From CAMFKD01 sp964436955 (lineage in GTDB: Bacteria > Chlamydiota > Chlamydiia > Chlamydiales > JAJFMA01), in contig CAYTFC010000002.1 in assembly GCA_964436955.1 (NCBI GenBank), positions 8,346 through 72,345 on the forward strand: a stretch of 64,000 nucleotides of DNA, read 5' to 3'. Positions 1-8,038 of the stretch are shown here, piece by piece; the first letter of the stretch is position 1; each line of letters begins with the position of its first letter. The notes below the pieces were generated by a model. That model worked only from the letters and a program-made list of their open reading frames with translations, searched no databases and had not been told where the DNA came from. Position numbers and translations under genes: made by a program.

Positions 1-675
1 GACGTTAAGTTTCAAGAACTGGATAAAGCGTACAATACAGCAAAGTCTTTTAAGATAGATCAGGAAGCCAATCTAGCGATAAACAAAACGGCCGTACCAG
101 CACTTGTCGATGCCTATCAAAAAGAACTGTCGCTTGGGGAACAACTTAAGAAACAAGAAACTATTGATAATGCAATCTCTGACTTAATTGCTGAAATAAA
201 GAAGCAACGCGATATTTTTACTTCACTGGGAAGTACAGCTCTAGCATCTTTAGGTGAAAGTGATGTTTCAGACGGGATTTTAGACTTAATAGGTCTAAAT
301 GCTGTCCATTATGAGTACCATGATGGAAAGCTCACCTTGGATAATTATTCCGCTGATCCAGCCGTCATTGTTAACACCGGTAAGCAAGTACTTGCTTTGC
401 TGGAAAAAGACATCCCCTCACTAGAAAAAGAACTGAAAGGCATGGACGCACAAGCGGCTTCCACCGAAGCACGTGAGAGAATTGCTGAACTAAACCAACG
501 TGTGAAGGGGCTTAATCAAATTAAGGTCCTAGTACTAACAACACTAGAGGACTCCGCACGCTCAAAACAGAGACAGGAAAGCCTTGTGGAACGCATTCAT
601 GGTCTCAAAGAAGCCTTAAGGCAAAGCGAACCGGCTACTCAAGAAAAAGCGAAACAAAGAAATACCAATGAATGA
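1..675 (+). CDS. 3' part of a coiled-coil protein gene (5' end outside window)
   Basis: The frame is open from the first base, so this is the C-terminal 224 residues of a longer protein whose start lies upstream. A TTG at 337 is only an internal codon. The visible part is charged and rich in Glu, Lys, Gln, Ala and Leu, with heptad-like stretches (about residues 20-70 and 125-200 of the visible part) suggesting coiled coils. There is no membrane segment or catalytic motif. The stop overlaps the ccoN start by 8 bp, so it is probably co-transcribed with the oxidase genes, but I cannot link it to oxidase assembly from sequence. Family not recognised. Confidence 0.7.
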   Translation, partial: DVKFQELDKAYNTAKSFKIDQEANLAINKTAVPALVDAYQKELSLGEQLKKQETIDNAISDLIAEIKKQRDIFTSLGSTALASLGESDVSDGILDLIGLNAVHYEYHDGKLTLDNYSADPAVIVNTGKQVLALLEKDIPSLEKELKGMDAQAASTEARERIAELNQRVKGLNQIKVLVLTTLEDSARSKQRQESLVERIHGLKEALRQSEPATQEKAKQRNTNE

Positions 676-2134
676 TACAGCTACAGTCCCCTCAACGCCA
701 CAATTTGAAGATCTACCCGTCAAGCTGTTTGTGTATCCCGCCATTGTTTTTATGGTCATAGGGATGTTTTTTGGCGTCTTTATTTCCTTTAATGGAATGG
801 TGATGCCTGATTATTGGGCTGGTGAATACATTCACTTTGGGCGCATGCGTCCGGTACATGTTGGCCATGTTCTATTCTTATGGTTGTTGCCTGCTAATTT
901 TGGATTGATTTTCTATATTACTCAAAGATTGTGCGGTGTGACGCTATGGAGTCGCTCGCTGGGAATATGGTCTGCAGCGCTTTACTGGCTTGCGCTTGTT
1001 CCAGGAACCTATTCATTTCCTTGGGGAACCAACTTTGGGTGGGAATATGCCGAGTTTCCCATGTGGTTGGGTTGGCTTCCGGTAAAATTCATGCTCTTAT
1101 TTGCTTGGATACTGATCACCATTAACATTTACATGACCATAGCCAACCGCAAGTATGATAAGCTCTATGTTTCCCTCTGGTATATCCTAGCCACGTTACT
1201 GTGGGGAGGGATTAGCTACTTCGCAGGAAACTGGGTAATCAACATGGTACCCCAGGGGATCTCTCGAGTGAATATGAGTTTTTTCTATGTTCATAATTTG
1301 GTGGGGTTAATTTTTACACCCATGGGCTTAGCCATTGCTTATTATTTCTTACCCAAAATGGCAAAGACGCCTATCTATAGCCATAAACTATCCCTCATTG
1401 GTTTTTGGTCCATTGCATTTGTGTATGCATGGGTAGGATCACACCATATTATTCACGGACCCATGTCACAGTGGATTCAAACAGTAGCGATCATTTTTTC
1501 CGTTTGGCTGTTTATTCCCGTATGGTCAGCGGTTACAAACCTATTCGGTACACTTAAAGGCAATTGGCATAAGTATAATGAGAATGCGGCCATCCGATTT
1601 ATCATAATGGGAACGCTTTTTTACTTGATGGTGAGTACGCAAGGAACATTCATGGCTGTGCGTAACGTCAATGAAATCACATCCAAGACAGATTGGATCA
1701 TTGGACACGCTCATATGTCGCTCTATGGTACGTTCACCTTTTTCGCAATAGCGGGCATTTATGGGGCCTTGCCGGCCCTTTCCGGAAACCCCCTCTATTC
1801 AAAGCGCATGGCTGATTGGCATTTTACGCTAAACATGCTAGGAGCTTCCCTCATGTTCATTGCACTGCACGTTGGTGGCTTTTTCCAAGGTCTTCAATGG
1901 GCTACATGGGCTGATGGCGATAGCTACCGTGTATTTCAAAATAACCTCAGTAAGCTCCAATTTTTGGACACTATTGCCAGCATGCATTACTTTTGGCTGA
2001 CACGTACAATTTCCGGTCTGTTTATTTTTGCCGGAAACTGCATCTTTGTCGTGAATGTCTTTAATACCATTTTACTCAAGCCACGGCCTCGTCCAGTCCA
2101 GGCCCAAACCGTAGTTGTAGGAACGCTAGCATAA
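668..2134 (+). CDS. ccoN: cbb3-type cytochrome c oxidase subunit I (CcoN)
   Basis: Catalytic subunit of a high-affinity cbb3 terminal oxidase, reducing oxygen at a haem b3-CuB site in the inner membrane. The 488-residue product is about the usual CcoN length and has about 12 hydrophobic helices. Visible ligand motifs are HVGHVLFLW near residue 65, the CuB-type HHIIHGP near residue 260 and HAHMSLYG near 345, the latter two in the order expected for the haem-copper family. It starts at an ATG overlapping the previous stop, and ccoO follows after 2 bp, so the genes are translationally coupled. Family assignment is secure. Confidence 0.95.
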   Translation: MNDTATVPSTPQFEDLPVKLFVYPAIVFMVIGMFFGVFISFNGMVMPDYWAGEYIHFGRMRPVHVGHVLFLWLLPANFGLIFYITQRLCGVTLWSRSLGIWSAALYWLALVPGTYSFPWGTNFGWEYAEFPMWLGWLPVKFMLLFAWILITINIYMTIANRKYDKLYVSLWYILATLLWGGISYFAGNWVINMVPQGISRVNMSFFYVHNLVGLIFTPMGLAIAYYFLPKMAKTPIYSHKLSLIGFWSIAFVYAWVGSHHIIHGPMSQWIQTVAIIFSVWLFIPVWSAVTNLFGTLKGNWHKYNENAAIRFIIMGTLFYLMVSTQGTFMAVRNVNEITSKTDWIIGHAHMSLYGTFTFFAIAGIYGALPALSGNPLYSKRMADWHFTLNMLGASLMFIALHVGGFFQGLQWATWADGDSYRVFQNNLSKLQFLDTIASMHYFWLTRTISGLFIFAGNCIFVVNVFNTILLKPRPRPVQAQTVVVGTLA

Positions 2135-2136
2135 TT

Positions 2137-3399
2137 ATGACCGATCCTCATATCACTCCAAAAATCGAAAAATCCGCTATCTACACGATGATCGGAATTG
2201 CTTTGCTATTTCTATCATCCATTTTAGCTACCGTTTTGGCTCCAAATCTCATTGACCCCAGCTGGGTGGAACCATCCAGTCACTTTCAGGTACAAATGTA
2301 TGAAGTGGCTGATGCTCATCTGTACGCAGCACGTGCTCTGCCGGGATCGCCTACACTCGATTATGTGCACCATTTAAAGCAGGGATATTCCCTGATGGCG
2401 TTTCAAGAAACGGAACAACTGCGCATCCTCGCAGATCCTACCTTAGATCGTTATGTAACTCGCTTTGGTGAAAAGGATCTTAAGCTGACTACAAAAGTAA
2501 TGCTGCTACGTAAACCCACCGGAGACTCCTTTGATAAAGCCGAAAAGCTTCGTGTAGAGGCCCAAAAGCTGTGGGAAGCCAAGAATCCAAATTGGAAGGA
2601 TCGGGGACTAATACGCATGGATTATGGTGTGCTGGAGCTCTATGACCCAAAAATAGACGAAGCCTTTGCGCAAGCACGCACGGAGGGAACTTCAGAACAC
2701 TATGTCGATAAAAATTTTACCATCTTGGATGGCCCCAAGCAAAAATATCATAACGATACAGGCGTCATATATGTTCTCAATCCCGAGGAATATCGCTTCC
2801 GTCACGTAGGCATTGGAAGCATTCAAGGGTATCGCTACGACCCCAACGGCCAGTCTGTCAAAGATATTGCGCAATTAACTGGACCTGAATTGGGTTTTAT
2901 ATCTCGTAAAGATCTCATAGCTATGGGTGAGCACATCTTTGCGATAGAAGGATGCTGGTATTGTCATACAGATCAAAGCCGCACACTGATTCAAGACTGT
3001 GTACTCAATGGTGGAGCAGCCTATGCCGCCCCACCCTCATCAGGTAACGAGTATATCTTTCAGAAAATCACTTTTCCAGGCACGCGCCGTATCGGCCCAG
3101 ACCTGGCTAGAGTGGGAGTTAAGCGGCCCAGTCGAGATTGGCATAAAGGGCACTTCTGGCAGCCTCGTACGCCAAGTCCGGGAAGCATTATGCCATCCTT
3201 TAGGCATTTCTTTGATGATGACCCTCGCGGACAATCCTCTAGCCAAATTGGAATCCCAAACTATCGCTTTGAGGCCATGTACCAGTATTTGATGACCAAG
3301 GGAACGCGCATTACCGCGCCAACGCAAGCCTGGTGGTTAGGTAAGGACCCCTTGCATACGACCGAGATTATTGAAGGACTGAGAACCGTAGAGCCTTAG
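2137..3399 (+). CDS. ccoO: cbb3 oxidase mono-haem subunit II (CcoO), enlarged
   Basis: Membrane-anchored c-type cytochrome that passes electrons to CcoN. One N-terminal membrane helix (about residues 14-35) is followed by the haem-binding motif CWYCH at residues 273-277. Then come RRIGPDLARVG and PSPGSIMPSF, the latter carrying the likely axial Met 352; all are typical of CcoO. Ordinary CcoO proteins are about 200-250 residues with the haem motif near residue 65-75. Here the product is 420 residues, with roughly 200 extra residues between helix and haem domain. The extra part has no second CxxCH and looks soluble and charged. The position directly behind ccoN supports the call. Confidence 0.92.
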   Translation: MTDPHITPKIEKSAIYTMIGIALLFLSSILATVLAPNLIDPSWVEPSSHFQVQMYEVADAHLYAARALPGSPTLDYVHHLKQGYSLMAFQETEQLRILADPTLDRYVTRFGEKDLKLTTKVMLLRKPTGDSFDKAEKLRVEAQKLWEAKNPNWKDRGLIRMDYGVLELYDPKIDEAFAQARTEGTSEHYVDKNFTILDGPKQKYHNDTGVIYVLNPEEYRFRHVGIGSIQGYRYDPNGQSVKDIAQLTGPELGFISRKDLIAMGEHIFAIEGCWYCHTDQSRTLIQDCVLNGGAAYAAPPSSGNEYIFQKITFPGTRRIGPDLARVGVKRPSRDWHKGHFWQPRTPSPGSIMPSFRHFFDDDPRGQSSSQIGIPNYRFEAMYQYLMTKGTRITAPTQAWWLGKDPLHTTEIIEGLRTVEP

Positions 3400-3402
3400 T
3401 AT

Positions 3403-3597
3403 ATGCCTGAATACGATTCCATTGGAATTTACGGAAATATCTTGCACCACAGCCTAGTCATGTGTTTTATGGGCAGTGCATTGTTAGTATTTATCTATTG
3501 CTGGCGCAAAGGGCGCTTAGATATGGATGACGACGCGGCCAATCAAATGATGCAGATGAGCGACGATAACCCCCTTGAGGAGAGAAAAGATGGTTGA
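3403..3597 (+). CDS. ccoQ: small cbb3 oxidase subunit, CcoQ-like
   Basis: A 64-residue protein with one membrane helix (about residues 15-34) followed by a short acidic, Met-rich tail. Size, topology and position after ccoO match CcoQ/FixQ, a non-haem subunit that stabilises the cbb3 complex. Sequence conservation of CcoQ is weak, so the call rests mainly on context. The start is 3 bp after the ccoO stop and the end overlaps the next gene by 8 bp. Confidence 0.7.
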   Translation: MPEYDSIGIYGNILHHSLVMCFMGSALLVFIYCWRKGRLDMDDDAANQMMQMSDDNPLEERKDG

Positions 3598-3880
3598 TAA
3601 GCCCCCAAAAAATAGAGAGACTTCGGACATTCGCGATTTCGAAGACTTTGTGGGAGCTCCCGGCGAGGCACATGCGCCAACACCCCTCTTTCTTAATCTC
3701 ATGTATGTCATCGTTATAGTCATCGGAATATTGATGTTTGTTTTCTTTTGGAATGGCAGTGATGGCTTGGATGAGGCTTTTGACCGCGGTGCATGGACAC
3801 AGCTTCAGCGAGCCGCTAGAACTACATATCCTTGGCATGATAACGTTGTAACTCATCCAGTCGAGCATAATAGCAAATAG
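3590..3880 (+). CDS. single-helix membrane protein in the ccoP position, without haem domains
   Basis: A 96-residue protein from the ATG at 3590, which has a good GGAG-type site just upstream. An in-frame TTG at 3575 is a less likely start. Residues 1-35 are acidic and soluble, one helix covers about 37-58, and a 38-residue tail follows. The layout resembles the N-terminal anchor of CcoP, which has a polar segment, a Pro before the helix, then the haem domains. However, no CxxCH is present and the frame closes before any cytochrome domain. It may be a reduced CcoP or an unrelated oxidase-associated subunit. It ends the operon. Confidence 0.6.
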   Translation: MVDKPPKNRETSDIRDFEDFVGAPGEAHAPTPLFLNLMYVIVIVIGILMFVFFWNGSDGLDEAFDRGAWTQLQRAARTTYPWHDNVVTHPVEHNSK

Positions 3881-3912
3881 AGGCCGCCATAAGCCTGGTG
3901 ACACGTTGCTAT

Positions 3913-3944
3913 GGCGGTGCCTGTCTATAGGCATCGAATTTGAA
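3913..3944 (+). repeat. dispersed repeat D, copy 1
   Basis: A 32-base segment starting GGCGGTGCCTGTC and ending CGAATTTGAA. It matches 14368-14399 with four differences. The core GGTGCCTG...AGGCATC can form a hairpin, imperfect here and perfect in copy 2. Both copies lie between genes. Confidence 0.7.
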
Positions 3945-4232
3945 AGACATTACACAATCCCACTCCTACGCAAAGGATCATCCATAAAGATCAGCGCACC
4001 GTCCAGTATGTGCGCACACTCAAAACTGTATATTATTAATCTATTTTCATAAAAAAACTCGCTTTCAGTGTAGCCTAGAAGAGACTTTCTAGATTGTAGC
4101 TTACGGAAATTTGCACTAAAATAAGCGGTGATGTATAACTCAAAATCAGCATTACATAAAAACGTAATGCATTGTCAAATCTTAGACTTTAATGTTTTTG
4201 CTTGAGTCAAAAATTTAAAAAGGAGAAGGGAA

Positions 4233-4310
4233 GTGACAATACATCTCTACAAGCTCAGAACAAGCTATCACGTTATCCGTCAAGCCATCCATAATTTAGT
4301 CCCTATCTGA
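4233..4310 (+). CDS. possible 25-residue small protein
   Basis: A GTG-initiated ORF of 25 codons preceded by a very good ribosome-binding site (AGGAGAAGGG, 4221-4230) at close spacing. Immediately after its stop lies a perfect hairpin of 7-bp stem and 4-base loop (4311-4328). The peptide has no recognisable similarity and no membrane segment. Ribosome site plus hairpin make it more than random, but it could equally be part of a small RNA. Low certainty. Confidence 0.25.
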   Translation: MTIHLYKLRTSYHVIRQAIHNLVPI

Positions 4311-4467
4311 CTCAAAACAGTTTTTGAGCCAAAGCTAAGGTGTTTAATTGCCAAAGCTGAGAAGATACGTTAATGGGAAAAATGGCCCTACTTTCTAAAA
4401 AAAAAACAATTTTTGAATTAAATTGATCTGAAAACTTGATTATGCCTTGCGAACCAAATGAGGACCT

Positions 4468-4905
4468 ATGACGATTACTGAATTATGTTTAATTATTATC
4501 GCTGCGACATTAGTTGTTTTCGCTCTGTTTGTGATTATACTGGCTTTTCAATTAAAGAAAATGCTCAAGACGGTGCAATTTGATATTAATAGATTTACTA
4601 ACGATGGGTGCCACGTACTTGCTAAAATGGAGAATTTTCTTCAAAACGACGCCCATACAGTCTCTCAAAACACAACGGAACTACTCAGCAATTTAAACTC
4701 CTTATCAGCTGGGGTGAATGATAAAGTGAATTCCTTAAATTTCCTTTTTCATCCCCTGGATTTTTTAAATTCCCAGTTCAGCCCGAGTTCCTCTTCTTCC
4801 CAGGAACAGCAAAATTCAGCGTCCGTGGCCTTTCCAAAAATTTTGAAATGGATAGTGTCTAGCGTTCTTCTATTTAGGACTACAAAGGAGTTCATCAAAA
4901 AATGA
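4468..4905 (+). CDS. DUF948-like membrane-anchored protein
   Basis: A 145-residue protein with one N-terminal helix (about residues 5-28) followed by LKKMLKTV, as in DUF948-type proteins. A soluble, probably helical part follows and ends in a Ser/Gln-rich linker and a hydrophobic, basic C-terminus. It is the first of three small co-directional genes (4-bp overlap with the next). Such DUF948/YtxH groups are commonly annotated as general-stress or envelope-associated. The exact role is unknown. A GAGGA ribosome site precedes the ATG. Confidence 0.7.
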   Translation: MTITELCLIIIAATLVVFALFVIILAFQLKKMLKTVQFDINRFTNDGCHVLAKMENFLQNDAHTVSQNTTELLSNLNSLSAGVNDKVNSLNFLFHPLDFLNSQFSPSSSSSQEQQNSASVAFPKILKWIVSSVLLFRTTKEFIKK

Positions 4906-5189
4906 AACACGACAACACAGAAACAAAAAAAGTAATATTGAGTTTACTACTAGGCGGGGTTATCGGGTTAGGTATTGCCTACTCCATGCGTAGCCATAAG
5001 CCACCTGTCATGAAAAAAATTGGTAGAACGGTTTCTGAACTAGGCGATATGTTGCAACATTATGACACTCCTAGCCAAGTGATGGAGTCTATCGAACATA
5101 AACTGCCAAATAGTGCAGCTGTTTTTAATAGTTTATCCGACTGGATAAATACTGGATTCGAACTTTGGAAAACACTAAAAAAAGGATAA
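4902..5189 (+). CDS. small YtxH-like membrane protein
   Basis: A 95-residue protein with a glycine-rich hydrophobic segment near the N-terminus (about residues 11-28, LLLGGVIGLGIAY), a basic stop-transfer and an amphipathic remainder. The layout is that of YtxH-type small anchored proteins. It overlaps the previous gene by 4 bp and is followed 4 bp later by another of the same type, so the three are an operon. No enzymatic motif. Confidence 0.65.
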   Translation: MKHDNTETKKVILSLLLGGVIGLGIAYSMRSHKPPVMKKIGRTVSELGDMLQHYDTPSQVMESIEHKLPNSAAVFNSLSDWINTGFELWKTLKKG

Positions 5190-5193
5190 AATT

Positions 5194-5508
5194 ATGAACG
5201 ACCATTGCAGACGATCAGATTTTTTCTGGGGAGCGTTAACTGGTGGAACAATTGCCCTTTTGACGGTGCTGCTATGCACCACTAAAAAAGGAAAGCAGTT
5301 ACAGAATCAAGTTAAAGAGATTTATCATGATGTTGAAGACACGGTAAAAGACGCCTTTGGTGAGTTAGAGGAAGGAGTTCAAAATGCTGCCTCTGAAGCT
5401 AAAGAGTTCGGTGAAAAAGTAGGGAAAAAGGTGAAAAAAGGTGCTTCGGACGCAGTAGACGCAGCTGAGCATCTCGCAGACAAAGCATCCAATGCCACTA
5501 AGTATTAA
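5194..5508 (+). CDS. YtxH-domain protein with helical repeat tail
   Basis: A 104-residue protein. A short hydrophobic segment (about residues 10-28, FFWGALTGGTIALLTVLL) precedes TKKGKQLQNQVKEIY, the typical YtxH junction. It then has about 65 residues of Lys/Glu/Ala repeats (EDTVKDAF, EEGVQNAASEAKEF, KVKKGASDAVDAAE) resembling apolipoprotein- or LEA-like amphipathic helices. Last gene of the small membrane-protein operon; probably envelope stress or membrane association. Confidence 0.7.
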   Translation: MNDHCRRSDFFWGALTGGTIALLTVLLCTTKKGKQLQNQVKEIYHDVEDTVKDAFGELEEGVQNAASEAKEFGEKVGKKVKKGASDAVDAAEHLADKASNATKY

Positions 5509-5539
5509 TTCTGATTAAATATTATCGCGCCTGAAAAGG

Positions 5540-5560
5540 ACCCAGGGCAACGCCCTGGGT
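5540..5560. repeat. perfect hairpin after the YtxH operon
   Basis: A 9-bp perfect inverted repeat (ACCCAGGGC / GCCCTGGGT) around the 3-base loop AAC. No T-run follows, so it is not a classical intrinsic terminator. It sits 32 bases behind the last YtxH stop and just before two other repeat units, and looks like part of a REP-type cluster. Confidence 0.6.
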
Positions 5561-5584
5561 AATGTCGAGCTGTCGCGTTTATAT

Positions 5585-5613
5585 GTTGTAGCGCCGCTTC
5601 GCCAAAGCGGGCA
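5585..5613 (+). repeat. dispersed repeat C, copy 1
   Basis: GTTGTAGCGCCGCTTCG followed by a near-palindromic CCAAAGCGGGCAT. The reverse complement of this unit, with a few differences, is at 51967-51999, where the palindrome is perfect. Confidence 0.65.
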
Positions 5614-5624
5614 TAAGCAAAAGT

Positions 5625-5645
5625 CCTAGGACCCTGATTGCTACC
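5625..5645 (+). repeat. dispersed repeat E, copy 1
   Basis: A 21-base unit with core ACCCTGATTGCTACC that recurs at 40159-40179 with one difference. It lies directly upstream of the long hairpin element at 5652-5766. Confidence 0.6.
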
Positions 5646-5651
5646 AAAACT

Positions 5652-5766
5652 TCATCTAGCGCTCATAGCGATATATCAGATGCAGCAGTGTGCCTCGACG
5701 GCAAGAGTGATCTCTTGCCGAGAGGTACAATGTTGCAGATGATGCATCGCTATGAGCGCTAGATGA
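5652..5766. repeat. 115-bp long hairpin element with perfect 21-bp ends
   Basis: The outer arms 5652-5672 and 5746-5766 are exact reverse complements (core CTAGCGCTCATAGCGAT). Inside them an imperfect inverted repeat continues to a perfect 9-bp central stem, CGGCAAGAG / CTCTTGCCG, around TGAT. The whole segment can therefore fold into one hairpin. It encodes nothing evident and resembles a MITE or REP-type element. Confidence 0.75.
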
Positions 5767-5923
5767 GTAAGCCCCTCCATAAAAAAGAAGCACTGTAAGC
5801 GACAATAAGGCAAAGGACCTTCACCATAAAACCGCTCTCAGTTCGGCTCTTGATGTGGTAGTGTAACATTCTTTCTGTAAATTCGATCTCAGGGGAAAAT
5901 GGTTCGTTAAGACTCTCGCGTTT

Positions 5924-6109
5924 TTGCCTTTCCATTTTGTAATAGAATACGACCCGCAAGTGGGGTTTTATCTATACTTGTTTACAGGCTATGAGTGTGT
6001 AGCTGACCACCTTCAAGAGAGCTTGGAGATTGCCAAGGATTGGGCTTTGGAAGGTTTTGGCGTTCCTAAAAAGGATATTTCTGCGGCAGTATGTAATGTG
6101 CATTTTTAG
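5924..6109 (+). CDS. possible 61-residue protein or gene remnant
   Basis: A frame with protein-like composition (FVIEYDPQVGFYLYLFTGY, then AKDWALEGFGVPKKDI) but no convincing start. The only codon near the expected position is a TTG at 5924, and the frame stays open further upstream without an ATG. There is no clear ribosome site. It lies in a repeat-rich zone, so a decayed or recently formed gene is plausible. Not recognised. Confidence 0.3.
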   Translation: MPFHFVIEYDPQVGFYLYLFTGYECVADHLQESLEIAKDWALEGFGVPKKDISAAVCNVHF

Positions 6110-6110
6110 T

Positions 6111-6183
6111 CCCTTATGTCCTTTATCCAAAGTCTCTTAGATCCCTTTCGTCCTTTTGGTCTTTTGTCCCTTATGTCCTTTTC
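6111..6183 (+). repeat. degenerate GTCC(C/T)TT tandem repeat
   Basis: A run of short units such as GTCCCTTATGTCC, CGTCCTTTTGGTC and TTTGTCCCTTATGTCC. The same unit vocabulary builds the long palindrome at 63773-63956, so this is a second, single-armed copy of that family. Confidence 0.65.
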
Positions 6184-6292
6184 TAGGTTTGTGCAAGGGA
6201 GCCCTTAACCCTTACGTTGCTTCCGCAGCTAAGAATCAATTAATGCCATCTTCCCCACATTCATCGCTGCCGCGATGGTGGACATTGCTTTT

Positions 6293-6330
6293 CACGTCTC
6301 TGCGCCTCTTGCGGCTCTGCGTTTAAAATT
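6293..6330. repeat. degenerate copy of the CTCTGTGCCTCTGTGG-type repeat
   Basis: CACGTCTCTGCGCCTCTT followed by GCGGCTCTGCGTTTAAAA resembles the arms of the palindrome at 20531-20764 (GTCTCTGTGCCTCTGTGG). Similarity is partial, so membership of the same family is an inference. Confidence 0.45.
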
Positions 6331-6437
6331 GACAGCGGATTATCGTCTCGTACCTAGTAAGAACGATAATGGACGTAGAAAGGACAAAACGGTACGGTGC
6401 GTCCGGTTCGTCCTTCCTGTTAAGCTGATGCCTCTAG

Positions 6438-6764
6438 CTACTTCTGACAGAGCTCGCTATATGCATCTATGATGTTAGAGCAAGCTTCTAAAATAGAGGG
6501 TCGGGCTCCCATGAGGAATTCCGCCATCTCTGCATCCATTTGCTGTAATTCCTTCTCGCTGAATTTAGAACGGGCGTCGCCTACGGGATAGAGAATTGTT
6601 TCGGCATTAACGGCACGCAAAGAATGAATGAGTTCTTTGGGTGAATTTTTGCCTGGCCACTTCAGAGCACAAATGGCTCTTATGCCAACGATGAGATTGA
6701 TTTCGGCTTTTCGCATGGCTCTAGCTAGTCTAACGAGTTCTTTATGGGGGTCCAGTGTTGTCAT
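6438..6764 (-). CDS. small hypothetical protein
   Basis: A 108-residue soluble, mostly helical protein downstream of the CysJ-like gene on the same strand (128-bp gap). I prefer the ATG at 6764 over the TTG at 6770 because GAGG is well placed upstream. It contains AVNAETILYPVGDARSKFS and a C-terminal helical region rich in Glu and Met. No family recognised. Length and composition make it a plausible real gene. Confidence 0.5.
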   Translation of the reverse strand: MTTLDPHKELVRLARAMRKAEINLIVGIRAICALKWPGKNSPKELIHSLRAVNAETILYPVGDARSKFSEKELQQMDAEMAEFLMGARPSILEACSNIIDAYSELCQK

Positions 6765-6892
6765 TTCCAAGATCCTCTACAGCATTTGTGTTACAAAACT
6801 CCATTTTTGGAATAATTCACCCAAGGCTAAGCGCGGGAGATTCCTAACACTAACGCGTTTAATTAAATGTTTACCAGAGGTAAGTAACAGAA

Positions 6893-8038
6893 TTAGTAGA
6901 CATCGCGAAGGTAGCGGCCTTGTTCTCGCAAGGCTTTAATGTAGGCTTTGGCGCCATCAGTACCGTGGTAGGGTTCTATAATAGCTTGTAGAGTGCTCTC
7001 TACGTCTTTTGCCATATGTTCTGCATCTCCACAGACATAGAAGTATGCTCCTTCTTCTAGCCACGCATAGATATCGGCTGCTTGCTCAGCTAGTCTGTGC
7101 TGCACATAGATTTTTTCGGTTTGGTCGCGTGAAAATGCTAGGTCTAAACGCAAGTGACCGTTGTTGACCAAGGACATCCAGAAGTCTTCATAAAAGAAAT
7201 CATGTTCACGATTGCATTCGCCAAAGAATAGCCAATTTTTGCCTTTGGATTGCTTAGCCATGCGCTCTTGCATAAACCCACGGAACGGTGCGACACCGGT
7301 TCCAGGACCAACCATGATGATAGGAGCATCTGTGTTGGCAGGTAGGGTAAAGTCTTTAGAGGGTTGCAAGTATGTGGGAACTGCAGGTAGGTGTAAAGGC
7401 ACCAGGTCACACAGAAAATGAGAACACACTCCTGTTCTAAGATGCCCATTGGTGGCATATTGTGTGACGGCTACGGTGAGATGCACGATCTCGCCTTCTG
7501 CTTCCATCGCAGATGCTATGGAATAGAAACGCGGGAGTAACGGTCCTTGCAAGTCAGCGATCTCTTGTGGTGTGATGGGCGCTTCAGGGTGTTCGTGGAG
7601 AAGGTCCCACAACTCTCTACTTTCGAGATGTTGCTTCACAAAAGATGCATCAGCCGCTAAAACGCTTTCTAGGAGGCTCTTTTTTGAGCTATCGATTTGT
7701 CGTTCCGTCAGCAAGGTTAGCAGTTTTTTACTGCACCGATTGAGGTTGGCGCGGGAGGAAAGAAATTCACTAAAGGCTACTGTTTCGCCCTTTTTTGTAA
7801 TGATATTTTCATCCCCAGAAACGCCCAGACGATCCAAAATCTTAAGCACGATAGCAGGGTCGTTTAATGGATAGATGGCGATGCTATCGCCCACTTTGTA
7901 GTGCATTCCACTTCCCCGCAAATCCAACACTAAATGATAGGTTGATTTGCTGGATCCTGGGGTTGTAAGCGGATAACGCTCAGTCACCGAGGCCATAAAA
8001 GGGTTCGTTCTGGAGTATTCTATAGGGTTGTCCGACAT
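6893..8038 (-). CDS. CysJ-like FAD/NADPH flavoprotein reductase (no flavodoxin domain)
   Basis: A 381-residue reductase of the sulfite reductase / cytochrome P450 reductase type. An N-terminal FAD-binding module with the connecting helical insert is followed by RFYSIAS (FAD phosphate), TGVCSHFL, the NADP-binding MVGPGTGVAPFRGF, FGECNRE, SRDQ, YVCGDAEHMAKDV and the terminal RYLRDVY. The flavodoxin (FMN) domain that precedes these in CysJ is absent, as in chlamydial CysJ-like proteins. No sulfite reductase haemoprotein is nearby, so the electron acceptor is unknown. It is divergent from the ppdK gene. Confidence 0.85.
   Translation of the reverse strand: MSDNPIEYSRTNPFMASVTERYPLTTPGSSKSTYHLVLDLRGSGMHYKVGDSIAIYPLNDPAIVLKILDRLGVSGDENIITKKGETVAFSEFLSSRANLNRCSKKLLTLLTERQIDSSKKSLLESVLAADASFVKQHLESRELWDLLHEHPEAPITPQEIADLQGPLLPRFYSIASAMEAEGEIVHLTVAVTQYATNGHLRTGVCSHFLCDLVPLHLPAVPTYLQPSKDFTLPANTDAPIIMVGPGTGVAPFRGFMQERMAKQSKGKNWLFFGECNREHDFFYEDFWMSLVNNGHLRLDLAFSRDQTEKIYVQHRLAEQAADIYAWLEEGAYFYVCGDAEHMAKDVESTLQAIIEPYHGTDGAKAYIKALREQGRYLRDVY

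Larger units (their letters stand above)
3881..4467. other. intergenic region with repeat, hairpins and a tiny ORF
   Basis: 587 bases without a long gene. It holds a dispersed palindromic repeat (3913-3944), a perfect 7-bp-stem hairpin at 4149-4170 (GCATTAC / GTAATGC), and a 25-codon ORF with a strong ribosome site (4233-4310) directly followed by another hairpin. A purine-rich AT stretch then precedes the gene at 4468. No RNA gene was recognised. Confidence 0.5.

Noticed and set aside
3491..3934. Minus-strand ORF of 147 codons under ccoQ and the ccoP-position gene
   Set aside because: It is antisense to two coupled oxidase genes that have good starts and membrane helices; the peptide is Cys/Ser/Arg-rich and shadow-like.
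5540..5613. CRISPR-like repeats
   Set aside because: There is no regular repeat-spacer periodicity and no cas genes; the elements are single palindromes.
6628..6939. Plus-strand ORF of 103 codons overlapping 6438-6764
   Set aside because: It runs antisense to two minus-strand genes, has no ribosome site and has an unlikely composition; treated as a shadow.
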